Origin: Chaenocephalus aceratus
Lineage: Eukaryota > Chordata > Actinopteri > Perciformes > Channichthyidae
DNA length: 64,000 nucleotides
Direction of reading: 5' to 3'
Assembly: GCA_023974075.1 (NCBI GenBank)
Contig: JAMFTG010000303.1
Span: 62,001 to 126,000 of the forward strand
Below, in pieces: positions 23,686 to 39,172 of the stretch. The translations under genes were made by a program, and so were the position numbers. The notes under the pieces are model-generated. The model ran no database searches and was not told the origin of the DNA. It was given only the letters and a program-made list of their open reading frames with translations. How positions within the stretch are numbered: position 1 is the first letter of the stretch; every line of letters starts with the position of its first letter.

Positions 23686-26600
23686 GGGCCCGAGCACGAT
23701 GTGCTAGGACCCAACGGCGTCCGAGCACGATGTGCTAGGACCCAACGGCGTCCTAGCACGAAGTGCAAGGATACCTATTGTTATTCGTGGTATTATTATA
23801 TAATTACGGAATCCTTGTTTTCAGGCCTTTAGGATGCTGAAAAAGTTGTATAATTTTGCACGGACGCCAGGACCGGTGAAAAAATTTGATATTCTGGAGT
23901 CAATGAGTTCAAATTGTCCAACCTGCTCGCTAGCGCCACCTATTTCAATTCCATTTTGGAAAAATTCACAAAGTCCCACCGTAACTCCGAATGACCTGAC
24001 ATTTTGCAAACATATCCGGGTGGACCTGCTCTACAAATAATCCAATTGGAATCTTTAGCTCCGCCTACTTTATTTTTTTTTAAATTAGCATAATTTTCAA
24101 AACACTTAAATATTCACTTAAATTTCAATTTTTAGTTTATCAACACCAAACTTCGTATACAGTATTGCCGGAGGGTCATACACATTACCCTAGGAGATGA
24201 GCATGTTCAAAACGATAATTATTTCCGCCATGAATTAAAACGTACTCGCAAAAAGGCGGGGCTTAGAAAGAAATGATCATAATTCATCAACAATGTATCC
24301 AAACATCACAGATTTTGGTGGAAACGTTGAGTCTGTCTTGGGGAATAGGCACACCAAAGTATTTTCATTTTGGACTATAGGGGGCGCCAAAAACACCGCC
24401 AATTTATAACTCAAGAGCGGATGGACTAATCTTTTTGTTTTTTGTTTACACATACTCTCGGGGCGACTACGAACTTAGATTCAAAGTGTCGCAACAAATT
24501 CAGAATGTGGGCGTGGCCTATACATTATTTTTAAATTGCGATAGCATAAAATGAGCTTGGGACACACGTCAGAGCCCAGGACCTTTCGAAAATGTAAAAA
24601 AAAAACGTACATTTTCAAAAAGACTGCTCACTAGCGCCCCCTATTGTGTGGTAGTCACATATAGTTTCTCAAAACTTCACGAATTTTGGCACAGACATTT
24701 CTCATGGAATTGCGGATATATTTGTACATACATTCCATTAGCCCCGCCCCACAAAAAGTTGGCCATTTTGAAATATGTGCGTTTTTCAGCCATTTTACGC
24801 ACGTTCTTGCGAACTCCTCCTAGGGGAATGATCGGAAAATTCCAATGCAGGACAGGTTTAGCCCCTATCCCATATGATACTTAATTGAGGAGCACATTTT
24901 TGAAAAATTACTCGTGGAGGTCGTAAGCTAACAGCGAATACACCATTGTTGACGATTTACATGTCGCAAATTACTCTAAACTACTCGGATATAGTTATTC
25001 CGATATTCACGAAACGCTGTATACACATTGCTATTATGATTGCACACATATTTCAAATTGCCTTTCATTAGCTCCGCCCCCCAGAAAGTCGGCCATTTTG
25101 AAAAATGTGCGTTTTTCAGCCATTTTACGCACGTTCTTGCGAACTCCTCCTAGGGGAATGATCGGAAAAATTCCAATGCAGGACAGGTTTAGCCCCTATC
25201 CATACGATACTTAATTGAGGAGCACATTTTTGAAAAATTACTCGTGGAGGTCGTAAGCTAACAGCGAATACACCATTTTTGACGATTTACATGTCGCAAA
25301 TTACTCCAAACCACTCGGATATAGTTATTCCGATATTCACGAAACGCTGTATACATATTGCTATTATGATTGCACACATATTTAAATTGCCTTCCATTAG
25401 CCCCGCCCCCCAGAAAGTCGGCCATTTTGAAAATGTGCGTTTTTCTGCCATTTTACGCACGTTCTTGCAAACTCCTCCTAGGGGAATGATCGGAAAAATT
25501 CCAATGCAGGACAGGTTCAGCCCCTATCCCATATGATACTTAATTGAGGAGCACATTTTTGAAAAATTACTCGTGGAGGTCGTAAGCTAACAGCGAATAC
25601 ACCATTTTTGACGATTTACATGTCACAAATTCATCCAAACTACTACATTTCCATTTTTGGAAACCTTTACAAAGTGGCACCGTAACTCAGAATTACCTGA
25701 CATTTTGCCCACTTATTCGGGTGGACCTACTCTACATATTATGTCCTGGAACCCGAAAGCTCCACCTTCTTCATTTTTTTTAAATTACCATAATGTTAAA
25801 AACAGTGAAATATTCACTTAAATTTCAAATTTTGGTTTTTCAACACCAAACTCAGTACAGTATCGCTGGAGGGTCAGACAGATTATCGTAGGGAATGAGC
25901 ATGTTCAGTCGATAAATGTGGCCGTCAGTACTCTAAACGTGTTTGCACAAAGGCGGGGCTTAGATAGAAATTCTCACAATTCATCAACAATGTACCAAAA
26001 AACACACATTTTGGTGGTAAGGTTCAGTGTGTATTGGGGAATAAGCACAACAAGTAATATCCATTTTGGACTATAGGGGGCGCCAAAAACATGACAAATG
26101 TATAACTCGTGAAATGATGGACGAAATATTTTCTTTTTTTTTTAGACATACTCTGGGGATGAGTATGGACTTATATTGAAAGTGTCACAACGAATGACAA
26201 TTGTGGGCGTGGCCTGTACTTTTTTTTTTATGACGATGTGCTTAAATGTGTTTCGGTACGCAAAACTTGGGACACGCATCACAGCCCACGACCTTTTCAA
26301 GAATGTAAAAAAAAAAACGTAATTTTTCAGAAATACTGCTCACTAGCGCCCCCTATTGTGTGGTAGTCACATATAACTCTCAGAACTTCACGAATTTTGG
26401 CACAGACATTACTGATGGAATTGCGGACATATTTGTAGATACATTCCATTAGCCCCGCCCCCCAGAAAGTCGGCCATTTTGAAAAATGTGCGTTTTTCAG
26501 CCATTTTACGCACGTTCTTGCCAACTCCTCCTCGGGAATGATCGGAAAAATTCCAATGCAGGACAGGTTTAGCCCCTATCCCATATGATACTTAATTGAG

Positions 26601-26990
26601 GAGCACATCTTTGAAAAATTACTCGTGGAGGTCGTAAGCTAACAGCGAATACACCATTTTTGACGATTTACATGTCGGATATAGTTATTCCGATATTCAT
26701 GAAACGCTGTATACATATTGCTATTATGATTGCACACATATTTCAAATTGGCTTTTATTAGCCCCGCCCCCCAGAAAGTCAGCCATTTTGAAAAATGTGC
26801 GTTTCTCATGCATTTTAAGCACATTTTAGCAAAGTCCTCCTAGGGAAATGTTCCAAAAAATTCCAATCCAGCACAAATTCTGCCCATATCCAATGTGATG
26901 CTAAATTGTGAAGAAATTAGTTGCTAGCTGAATCGAGGACCTCGTAAGCTAACGGAGAATATACCTTTTTGGACCATTTATATGTCAGAT
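23686..26990. repeat. Complex repeat, transposon-like, with nested tandem units
   Basis: The left end agggcccgagcacg is a recurrent fish repeat terminus, here followed by a duplicated 33-bp cgagcacgatgtgctagg segment. A block containing cgtaactccgaatgacctg (23979) recurs 1.7 kb later (25679). Within it a unit of about 330 bp (gccattttgaaaaatgtgcg, tttacgcacgttcttgc, ggacaggtttagcccctat, gaggtcgtaagctaacagcg) recurs at about 24740, 25070, 25395, 26450 and 26755. No transposase frame is present, and the right terminus is not clear. Confidence 0.75.
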
Positions 26991-28139
26991 AAGCTACTGA
27001 AACCTGCCTGTCTGCCTCGCACATCAACGCTCACAAACACACAGACACACCTACACGTTCTACAACACCACCTACACGTTCTACAACAAACACAAACAGC
27101 TCCTAAAGCATATAATAAATATAAATATTAGGCTACAGCCCTTGTATTTATTAAGTGAAGCACCATATGGTTTCATGAAAAATCTCCTAAAGCCTACAAA
27201 TAAACACACCCCCCCTCCCCCACACAAACACTTTCTCTGTCTATAAGGCTTACAGTTACATTGTTCAATCATGCTTTAGCAACCATGTCTTTATTATGAT
27301 CTCTTGTTTTCTCTGTGATTACCACAATTCTGGAGAAATGGATCTGCTGGGGAACGACCCTTACTTTGAAAAGTGCACGGCAAATCAGAAGGACAGAGCT
27401 GCCACCTGAGGTGCTGGATAAAGCAAGCCTGAACAGCGCTCAGGAACATCATCCACCCAAACCTCCACTGACTGCAGTACAGACGTATGAGTGTAGACGT
27501 GTAGAGCTCATCACTGCTGTCACTTCAGCCTTACATACTTTTACTTATAATTAAAACATTACATCTGTGTGCCATATAGTACTTGTCATTTTGCATATAC
27601 TGTATATACTTATTACATTGTCTTTATTTGAAATACTGTCTACACTTAATCTACAACTTCTCTCATATTATTGAATCTACATTGTGGTTGTTATATATTT
27701 ATCTGTTATCTTGCACTTCTTTGCGTCTTAGGTTTACATTTTAATTGTTGCTGTGACGGACTGCGGAGCTGAGCAAAACACACACTAACAGTTAGACCAA
27801 ACACACTTAGCTATTCCATCTACCTCTGGAACTAGCTAAACTAGTTATAAATATGTTTATTCTTCACTGTCAGCATATCGCTACCTGGTTGATGCAGGAA
27901 AAATGGTACCAACGCAGTTGGCGCACATGCCTGAGATTTCCTGGTCAGAAACAAAGGAACGCAAAGTCAGGTAAACAATTTAGAGGGATGACAAACGGCT
28001 CATTTCGGAGGACTGAGGGGGGGGACCAGCAACCCTCCCCGACAGGCGCACGGACGCGAGGGCCCGCTCATCACTGCGCGCACAAGTGCGACCGCAGTTT
28101 TAATTATTATTTTTATCGCTCATCTTATTTTTGATTTTA
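26991..28139. other. Intergenic, nothing recognised
   Basis: No exon, RNA or full repeat identified; a short cacctacacgttctacaaca duplication lies at 27046-27087. Confidence 0.35.
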
Positions 28140-28250
28140 TTAATCTGTGTGAATCTGTGCTGTCCTGTTTTTTCACTCTCACCCTGTTGATGTTTGAACT
28201 ACTGAATTTCCCCACGGGATTAATAAAGGTCCATCTTATCTTATCTTAAT
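28140..28250 (+). mobile_element. LINE 3' tail
   Basis: gggattaataaaggtccatc followed by a TTATC-type microsatellite tail is the common 3' end of fish non-LTR retrotransposons. Only the tail is identifiable. Confidence 0.55.
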
Positions 28251-28261
28251 GTATAAGTTGA

Positions 28262-29193
28262 TAATAACATTATGCACCGGAATGGATTGACAGTATTCTT
28301 ATTATTTTTTATACATATTTATACTTTCTATTTGTTGTATTTGTTAATACATTTTGGTTCTTTTCTTTTATGTAACCTATTCATATTTGATCAGATATAG
28401 AAGTTGACGGGACCCTCTTGGGGAGGACGGAGACGGGACCCTCTTGGGGATGGCCCATGGTGACGGGGAGCCGAGAAGGAGGCCTAGAAAATGTTTCCCG
28501 CTCTCAGGTATGATTGTGGTGATCAACTGAATATGGGCCGCACTGTTTCTCCTGATGTGCAGCAAATGCTTCTGTCTACATGGATGTTTGTGTGGGGCAA
28601 TCAAACAGTGTTGGGATCAGCTGTCTCTGCGGCAGCTCAGCAGCCTCTTCACATGCGTGAACACCTCCTTTAACTTCAGTCCGTACACCACGGGGTTCAG
28701 TACAGTAGGTACTAGCATCAGCATGGAGGTGATGAGGGTGGTGTCAGATTCTCTGTTGCTCTGCAGGCGGCGAAGCATCAGATCTAAGCAGACGCTGATG
28801 GAATAGTTAAAGAAGACGAGCAGGTGAGGAAGACAGGTTTGTAGAGCTTTGCTGCTGAAGCTACGTGAGCGCCGCAGGCAGATGAAGAGGATCCTAGCGT
28901 AGGAGAAGAGAATGAAGGCGGCAGGCAGGAAGACGATAACGGCTGTGAACAGCAGAATGAAAAGTCCACTCAGCTGTGCTGCAGCACCACCGCAGCTCAG
29001 GCTCACAAGGCTGTTGATTTCGCAGTAGGCCCTGTCGAGCTGCGCCCTGCAGATCGGTAAGCGGCTAGACAGCAGCGTTGAGACTCCCACTAGAATAGCA
29101 GGCAGCATCCAGCAGAGAAGCAGCATCAGCACCACCTTGGCAGGAGTTACCAGCACAGCGTAGTGCATCGGGTGGCAGATGGACAGGTAGCGG
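28262..29193 (-). pseudogene. Olfactory receptor pseudogene, copy 3, N-terminus lost
   Basis: The OR coding part is 28617-29193 on the minus strand, with 3' flank to 28262. The frame is open from the CHPMHY region after TM3 to the same C-terminal tail as the intact OR (RRLQSNRES, PTVLNPVVYGLK, CRRDS). Everything upstream of the DRYLS region is missing because the sequence changes at 29194 to an LTR end. No piece of the lost N-terminal half is found elsewhere on the far side of that LTR in the window. It lacks TM1 to TM3 and cannot be a receptor. Confidence 0.9.
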
Positions 29194-29770
29194 TGTCATG
29201 CTGGATTCGTTATTCTCGCCTCCAGGTAAGAAGCTTAAAAAGGAGACTAAATGGAGTCTCTGAGAAGGTTCAAAATTGGTACTTTAATTAATAAAAGGCG
29301 CGGTAATGTTACAAGCAGGATATTGTTCAGTCAGGAGAGAAAGTCTGCAGCATCCCTCTCCCTGTGATGGCCGTGCAGAAGAGACTCCAAGCATTCGTCC
29401 TTCCCGCTTGCTGGCTGTTCGCTCCTCCTCTCTGGGAGCTGTAGTGACGCAGGGGACTTCCCCCCTCGTTCGTCTGTGTCCGATATCGCGTTAAACAGAG
29501 GATTTCGACATTTTACATTCATTGCTTACTTCCACATGCCGTTTCTCCTCCTTATCTCTTTCATAACTTTATATGTAATACATGTTAACGGCGTCAATAG
29601 CCACTTTAATGATACTAATGGGCGGTAGTCCCGGATGTCGTCATGACGGATTTTCAGAATAAAAGCTTGGTATTGAGAACTTCCGGGTTTTTCCAGAATA
29701 AAATAGCATTTAAACTGACGGTATGTTTAAGGTACATTATGCCATAAAACATTGATTTTAATTTCTAACA
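29194..29770 (-). mobile_element. LTR (probably 3' LTR) abutting OR copy 3
   Basis: On the minus strand it runs from tgttagaaatta (29770) to catgaca (29194), same family as 8332-8869. Just upstream on that strand is a purine-rich taaggaggga stretch that fits a polypurine tract, so this looks like the 3' LTR with internal sequence at higher coordinates. No matching 5' LTR is found, so the element or the locus is rearranged. Confidence 0.65.
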
Positions 29771-30949
29771 GTCCCTCCTTACACACCTAAAAGGTGTGTA
29801 TAATACTGAAATCAATGAGTTCTTCATCTGAACTCTGCATAGTACATAACTCATATTAAAAACATACAATCAAAATGGAATGGTTCAATAGCCTCAACTT
29901 TACAAAAAATACTTTGACTGTGCTTAAACATAAAAGTGTTCCCTTGTGCATAACTTCTCGTGTTAACATTCAATATCATTCTTCAAAATGGCAGCAATGG
30001 CTTGGTATTAGAACATTTCTTCCTCCCTCCTTTCACAGAAACCTTTCCCACACCACGCTCAGTGTTAAGGCACTTGTTTTTACAAAGTGAAAAGAAACAA
30101 ACCATTTTAAAATAGCAATGATTTATAAAACATGAGATCTATCATATTAGAATAGTTAAAAAATAATAAAGAATAAATAAACTATCTTGGAATAAATAGA
30201 TTCACTCCATTTTAGCATTTTAGTTTGCTCACTTCTTCACATGATTTCATAATTTAAAGTATCACATCAGCTGGACATTCATTGAACAATCTCATCAATA
30301 TCTGTATATGGGTCGTCTTGTTCTGCTAGCATTTGTAACCGTCTCCTCATGAGAAATTTACCCTCCCTCCTTTCATACCATTTAAGGTATGAAAGTAATA
30401 TGTTCTCTAGAATAGGCCGTCGTGATCAATCGGTACGTTAGGACATGGAAATGCAACATCTAGGCCTCCCCTGGGCGCCCCTATGCTATCCTTGTACCCT
30501 GGAGCCTAAACTCCCCCTGGGACTGGTCTCTTAGCCCTACTGGCTTTGGGGGTTTTGCCATGTTGATTCATGCTAAGAAGGCTGACCAGAGAAGACGGCT
30601 ACTGATCCTCAAACAATGGCCCCTCGTCTCCCGGTGGACAAACTAATGACTCAGCGCGAGGCACGTGATGCTCTGGAAGGGATACTTGGACCTCAAGGGG
30701 ATTTGAGGATGCGCGCGTGGTTTCAGAGTTAAGCTGCGATCATGATCCCTGGAGCTGATGTGTGGGGAGCTGCAACGGGGGAATGGGCGGCTACTGTGAC
30801 ACTCGTACAGAAAGTAGGGCACGTTCAGGCGGCGGTTATGAGAGATGAGCAGCAATCACGAGACAAAGTGTTGCACTCCATTCTGCTTTGCATGGCCTCA
30901 TTCGCTATGAGAGGGGACATATCACAAAAGAAGCTGACCAATCTTCAGG
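29771..30949 (-). other. Possible internal region of LTR element, uncoded
   Basis: Follows the putative polypurine tract, yet no gag, pol or env motif could be read in any frame. It could be a non-autonomous interior or unrelated sequence. Confidence 0.3.
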
Positions 30950-31516
30950 GCCACCCTGTCCCACAAACGCTTTGAAATGATAAGCGCCAGCCTCCGATTC
31001 GATGACCGACTCACCCGTCCTGCTCGATACAAGAAGGACAAGCTTACAGCTTTCCGAAATATGTGGGACAAGTGGACAGAGCGCCTCCCACTCTTGTTCA
31101 ATCCAGGGGAAGACATCTGTGTCGATGAGCAGCTCGTAGCCTTCAGAGGCCGCTGCAAATTCCGGCAGTACATCCCCAGCAAGCCAGCGAAGTACGGGCT
31201 GAAAATCTGGATCACCGCAGAGGTCGCCACATCATATGCCTGGAGGTGCCAGGTGTATACTGGAGAAGCCGCTGGTGAATCTCCGGAGAAGGGCCAGGGA
31301 AAGCGAGTCATCCTGGACATGACTGAGGGGCTCAAGGCTGTCACACTTACATGTGACCATTTTTTCACTTCCTACTCACTTGCCCAGGAGCTTCTGAAGA
31401 AGAAAGTGGCCCTGGTAGGGACCATCAGGGCCAACAAGCCTGAGCTTCCCCCCAAACTGAAGCAGAGAGCTCCAGGTCCCATGCTGCAGGACTTGCTGGT
31501 CTGCTGCTGGAAATGA
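30950..31516 (+). pseudogene. piggyBac-type transposase fragment (PGBD-like)
   Basis: The frame reads ATLSHKRFEMISASLRFDD, then DKLTAFRNMWDKW, CVDEQLVAFRGRCKFRQYIP, KPAKYGLKIW and CDHFFTSY. These are the hallmark blocks of the DDE_Tnp_1_7 (piggyBac) catalytic core; the Asp residues in the VDEQL and CDHFFTS blocks correspond to the first two catalytic acids. The protein ends at a stop after LLVCCWK, before the third acid and the C-terminal Cys-rich domain, and the N-terminal part is missing. A relic, probably not the source of the MITE at 6023. Confidence 0.85.
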
Positions 31517-33510
31517 GCTGAGCTAAACTGAACACACACACACACATTTGTTTTGCTCAAACACACACACACACACACATCACATATTCAAAGCCTGGAT
31601 ATTTCTGTTTCAAATGTGTTCCTATTTCATATGTTCTGTTGTGTTCTCTTTTGTTGTTGAAGTTTTCAAAGTTGTTGCAGTTTGCCCAATAAATGTTCAC
31701 ATCGATGACTCAGACATTGATCACATGCACAAATCACTGTTGGCCCCCCTGGTAGTCACACGGCTCGATATTATAAACATAATTTCACGGATCGGCCTAC
31801 AGTGGGAAAATGGTTGAATCTTGTGGAATACAGTAACAATGTCAAATATAACACCTTTTCTTCCAGATGAAATGCTGACATTACAAAACGCATGGTTTTA
31901 TACTGCAATGGCAGTGAGATCAAAAAAGGTGGTTTGTATGGCAGTCAATGAGGCATTTTGTTCCACGAAGGTGTCCAGAGGTAGTATCTAATACTACGGG
32001 GAAAAAAATAATGCAGTCAAATCAATTTTGTTGCTAATCTTTGACTCATCCAAGACTCTAATAACCACCTAAGTTCCATCCCTCTACTAATTATTATATT
32101 GAAAACAATTCATTTTATGTTTTTTTTGTCATAAATAATGAAACATTTAAAGGGTTAAAATCCTGAATATTATTGAATGTTTGGTAGTTTTGAGTACGAA
32201 ATAAGTTGTTTAAGTGATTCATGAAAAAAAAAGTAGAAACAAATATTGATGTATGATGATTTAATAGCAGTTATTATGGGCGTGTACATTTTTGCCACGA
32301 AGGGGTCGAAAGGTTGAAAATTCGAGGAGGGCACAAGGGATAATAACCTTCATTACGTGTGAGAGAAAGAAGAAAGAAAGTTTGACAAAGATGAGGCTGT
32401 TAAACGGGCAGCGGATCCGCTGTGTGTAGAGAGAGAGAGAGACGCTGAGCTGCACCGTGCAGCGATCAGCTGATACGGAGCATAGAGAGAGCTGCGGTCC
32501 GCGGGGCTCGGCCTCGCCTCCTGTCCTCACAACTCTTATTAATCCCGGTACTGGAAAAATTGTTATTTGTTCCTACTCGGAACCGAGTTTTGCTTCCCGC
32601 CCGCTCCGCTCCGCCCCCGTCTAACTGTACAGAAAGCGGCGAGATGCATTTCCTTAGGACAAGCAGAACCGAAACTAACATTTCTAAACGAACAATGGCG
32701 GACACGGACAATTTGCGAATGAGTCCTGCCTTTTGTAAACTGAATGTATCAATAATTTGTCAATAAATCAGGCCGAAAAACGTCACTTGTCCGCCGGACA
32801 AGTCAATTGAAAGATCTACTTGTCCGATATTGTAAATAACACGTCCCGGACGGTGGGACGTGTACTTTTTCGCACACTGTAAGGGGCTGCAGGAACACTT
32901 TTCCAACGTTTCAAACACTTATTCCTGGGTAGAAACTCACCCCGCGATTCATTGGTGTGGAAATGGAGACAATTGCAGGGTCTCCAAACGTGTTGCAGGG
33001 ACACGTGGGGCCCATTGATCACACCTACACAGTTTGGGGGCCATTCACACGTGTTGACTCTCTAAAAACAGTTGCAATATGGAAATGTGCATGTCCACTT
33101 CACACCATTGTAAAGTATGTGAAGTGGACAATGCATTATTCAAATGTTCTTGCACACTAAAAGTGTTTTTGTCACATAAAACTTCCTCATAAATAAGAAA
33201 TTGCTAAAATAAAGACGTTGTCCGATGCAGTAATTATCACGCTGCGCCACTGAGCTGCCTATACATCGTCGAAAATAAGACTCAACAAGGGCCTTGACAA
33301 CTTATGTAACCATCGTTTTTCAGACACGTAAACTGTTCAAAAATCACCAGTGGGATCACAGCTGATGTATTTAATGTCGTAGAACAAAACGTGATCTGTG
33401 TCTTCAATTTGTTTCGACCTATTTTCCAAAACCCTATGGAGAAAATGCATTGGTTTTTGTCCAAGGAACCGGAAGTGGTACAGATGCTAATACTTCCGGG
33501 TCTTTGACGT
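31517..33510. other. Intergenic with simple repeats, no gene seen
   Basis: CA runs at 31531-31580. Near 32770-32830 there is a small inverted motif cttgtccgccggacaag. No exon is supported. Confidence 0.4.
32570..32700. repeat. Dispersed repeat fragment related to 15340-15490
   Basis: Order-preserved matches to the other copy (gcggcgaga, catttcct, agaaccgaaa, acatttctaaa). Family unassigned. Confidence 0.4.
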
Positions 33511-33578
33511 GTCACTGGTTCCCTATAAAGGTCTCGATATTTCAGCGTGCGGGTCTTTCCGCCTGCCAGAGAGAACAG
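33511..33578 (+). promoter_or_regulatory. Putative TATA promoter and noncoding exon 1 of the recombinase-like gene
   Basis: TATAAAG at 33524-33530 is followed about 25-30 bp later by a short segment ending gagagaacag|gtaagt, a strong donor at 33579. The first acceptor before the coding start is ttcttcttacag|acacgATG (34396). Intron 1 would be 33579-34396. Transcription start is inferred from TATA spacing. Confidence 0.6.
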
Positions 33579-34401
33579 GTAAGTCATGTGTTGTTATTTG
33601 TTGAATTATTTCGAGCTAATCAGTCATAAACGTGTGTTTTATGTAATTGCTCTCACTTCTGCATTGTATGCTTGCATGTATCATAATGCACACACTAATA
33701 GTTTTGTAATGGTATCGAATGCCTAGCGCTGCATGCTGCACGTGGTAGCTTTTTGTTGCTAGCTGCTTTGTAGCGGAGTTCAATGCTGCCCTGCCCAGCG
33801 CGTTGTTAGTTTCGTTTGATTTTGTGCTGTTGTGCGCAAATGCATATTTGGTGAGTGCCTGTTTGTGCATTGTGAACTTGTGTGTGTTTACATGTGGTAA
33901 ATAGTCATGCTGGTATGTATTTTAGTAGGCAGTACTGTCTGTAGTTTCCACTGCAGCGCGAAGCTCGCTTGAAGCGTGCAAGGCCCGTTTTTGGTTGCCT
34001 TTCCACTTGGCCTAGTACCGGCTAGCGGGTCCTAATTCACAGTTTTTCTGGCTACATAAAATCGTGGTTCTAGGGCCAGGAACAACCGGGCTGAGTCGGG
34101 CTGAGTATGCTAAACTAGAGAGAATAGCTGGCAAGGGGGCAACAACAAGATAAACATATTTGACCGTGATTTAATTGTAGTACAAGTTTCAAAATGATGC
34201 CGAAGTAACAACATACTGATACCGGTTATTAAAAACCATGAATTAATGCTCGACAAGTCCGCAGACATACTGCAGGCAAAACAACGTAATGGAGATTGGC
34301 TAAGCTGCGAGGCCCTGTAGTGGAAATGCGCCATTAGTAGGCAGTAATGTCTGGCTTTTAATTGAAAATGTATTTTTCTTCTTATTCTTCTTACAGACAC
34401 G

Positions 34402-37634
<3,233 letters not shown>

Positions 37635-38130
37635 AGTGTTTTTATATTTGTATATTCGTATGGTAATGTGTTCTATGTTGTTCAATTATTAGTGTTATTT
37701 AAAAGGTGTTCCCGTGTGTTTTTATATTTGGATGTTAAATTAATGTGTTCCATGTTTAATTATTAGAGTGTTATTAGATTGCTCACTAATTGAAGTGAGG
37801 GAGGGGAGTCTGGAATATCATGTTGTGCAAGACAGCCAGGCGTAATGAGGATGCCATGCAATATAACATGTGGTGTGCAATGTTATAACTGGAGAATCAT
37901 TCATGTAAACTGGAAATGTTGTGATGTATATGTTTTCTGTTTGGTCGATCATGGATGAGCGAATAGAAAGCAAAGTAGATGCATGTTGAGGTAAAGAGTA
38001 GTGAATGCTGAGAAGCAACTGCTCTGTGATTAGGTAGGAAGCCTTGGGGTTCTGTTTTTTTGGATCTATCTTTTTTGGACTATGGTGTTTTTTAAAATGT
38101 AAATGTTACGTTTTGATATAAAAAAAAAAA
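37635..38130 (+). other. 3' flank of the recombinase-like gene
   Basis: AT-rich, with repeats of a gtgtttttatatttg phrase, and an A-run at 38120-38130. No perfect AATAAA is seen close to the stop codon, so the polyadenylation site is uncertain. Confidence 0.45.
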
Positions 38131-38217
38131 GCACGCCTGATCTCTGAAGCTAAGCAGGGTCGGGCCGGGTCAGTACTTGGATGGGAGACCGCCTGGGAAT
38201 ACCCGGTGCTGTAAGCT
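38131..38217 (+). rRNA. 5S rRNA pseudogene (5'-truncated, internal 10-nt deletion)
   Basis: From gcacgcctgatctc to gtgctgtaagctttg this matches the 3' two thirds of vertebrate 5S rRNA, including gaagctaagcagggtcggg (box A region) and tacttggatgggagaccgcc (intermediate element and box C). Ten bases between the two GATCTC copies of normal 5S are missing, and the first 30 or so nucleotides are replaced by an A-run. The internal control regions are kept, but the RNA would not fold as normal 5S. A T-rich stretch follows. Confidence 0.92.
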
Positions 38218-38241
38218 TTGTTTTGTTAAATACAGGCACAT

Positions 38242-38518
38242 TGTGTTCTTACACGTTCTGTTCTTCCTGCTTTGGATATCAATGTTCTGATCTTGTGTCT
38301 TTTGTTCACTCTTTTTTTCAAGTTGCGGTTCATTCGTTATGAAACAGAACATAACAGTGACCAGTTAAAGGCACTGCATTTGACAAATCCTGTTTTTGAC
38401 ATGGAGCTTAATTGTTTTGAAGGAATTGTTCACTGTTACAATGCGTGTACTGAGATGTTATAACATCAAATGTGAAGATGGATTTCAATAAAAGAGTTAT
38501 GATTTGGTGCTAAAAAAA
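38242..38518 (+). mobile_element. Processed retrocopy of an mRNA 3' end, with target duplication
   Basis: The insert ends with AATAAA (38487-38492), then about 20 nt, then an A-run. The 14-mer aaatacaggcacat flanks it on both sides (38228-38241 and 38519-38532). This is the signature of LINE-mediated retroposition of a polyadenylated transcript. The short frame inside is not recognised, so it is probably 3' UTR. It lies just downstream of the 5S fragment. Confidence 0.85.
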
Positions 38519-38936
38519 AAATACAGGCACATCCGTGGTGATAAGATACAATTTATAACCGAAAATAGCATGCTACACGTGGGTAGATTAGTTTCAAAGG
38601 TCGGGGGGACTGTTTTAATTCAGTTTGCAATTAAAATGGGTCATTCAGAATGTGCTATTTCTGAATAAAGAACACATAACAGACATTCCTATTAAAAGTT
38701 ATCAATTAGTAGCAAGATTTGACACGAGCACTCTGCTTATGTCACACTACAGGGAGACAGAGCGCAACAAGCACCTCTGTGGCCGCTCCAAGACCCCCAA
38801 CACACGGACGCAGCAGCCCCAGCATCTCTCCCTGCCAGCAAACAGGCTCTTTCACACTGCCAGGAGATGCAATCGTGTGATCCCCACAATAGTGACAACG
38901 GTGATTTAAAATAGTTTCTGCGGAAAAAGAGTGCTA

Positions 38937-39172
38937 ACGCTGTTTATATAGAGGTGTGGGAGGGGCTTATTTCCCATGTAACTTTCGTGAAGCCTCCGTA
39001 TGTCACGGTGAGCAGGTGAGTATCCATAGTTTTTTCTTAATCCTGTTTTTGACCTTTGTGACCCCAATAAAATGTTCATTCCAAATTGTTATGTTGTCTC
39101 TGTATTTATTTAATATTCCCGTGTTCTCTAAAGTGGGCCTCCATTTAATTATTTCAGGCGTGAAGAGGAGTA
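38937..39172 (+). repeat. Copy of a promoter/exon 1/intron block also at 56079-56314
   Basis: Nearly identical in reverse to 56079-56314. It starts at acgctgtttatatagaggtg (TATA-like), has a donor-like gagcag|gtgagtat near 39015, and an acceptor-like attatttcag|gcgtgaag near 39157. In the other copy it lies upstream of a hAT-type transposase, so this is best read as a 5' fragment of the same transposon. The frame across it is therefore probably not a real protein. Confidence 0.7.

Noticed and set aside
31540..31580. Coding extension of the piggyBac fragment
   Set aside because: The frame ends at a stop before the CA run and the continuation lacks piggyBac motifs.
38131..38518. SINE3 (5S-derived SINE)
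   Set aside because: After the 5S part the next sequence is a separately inserted retrocopy with its own target duplication, not a SINE tail.
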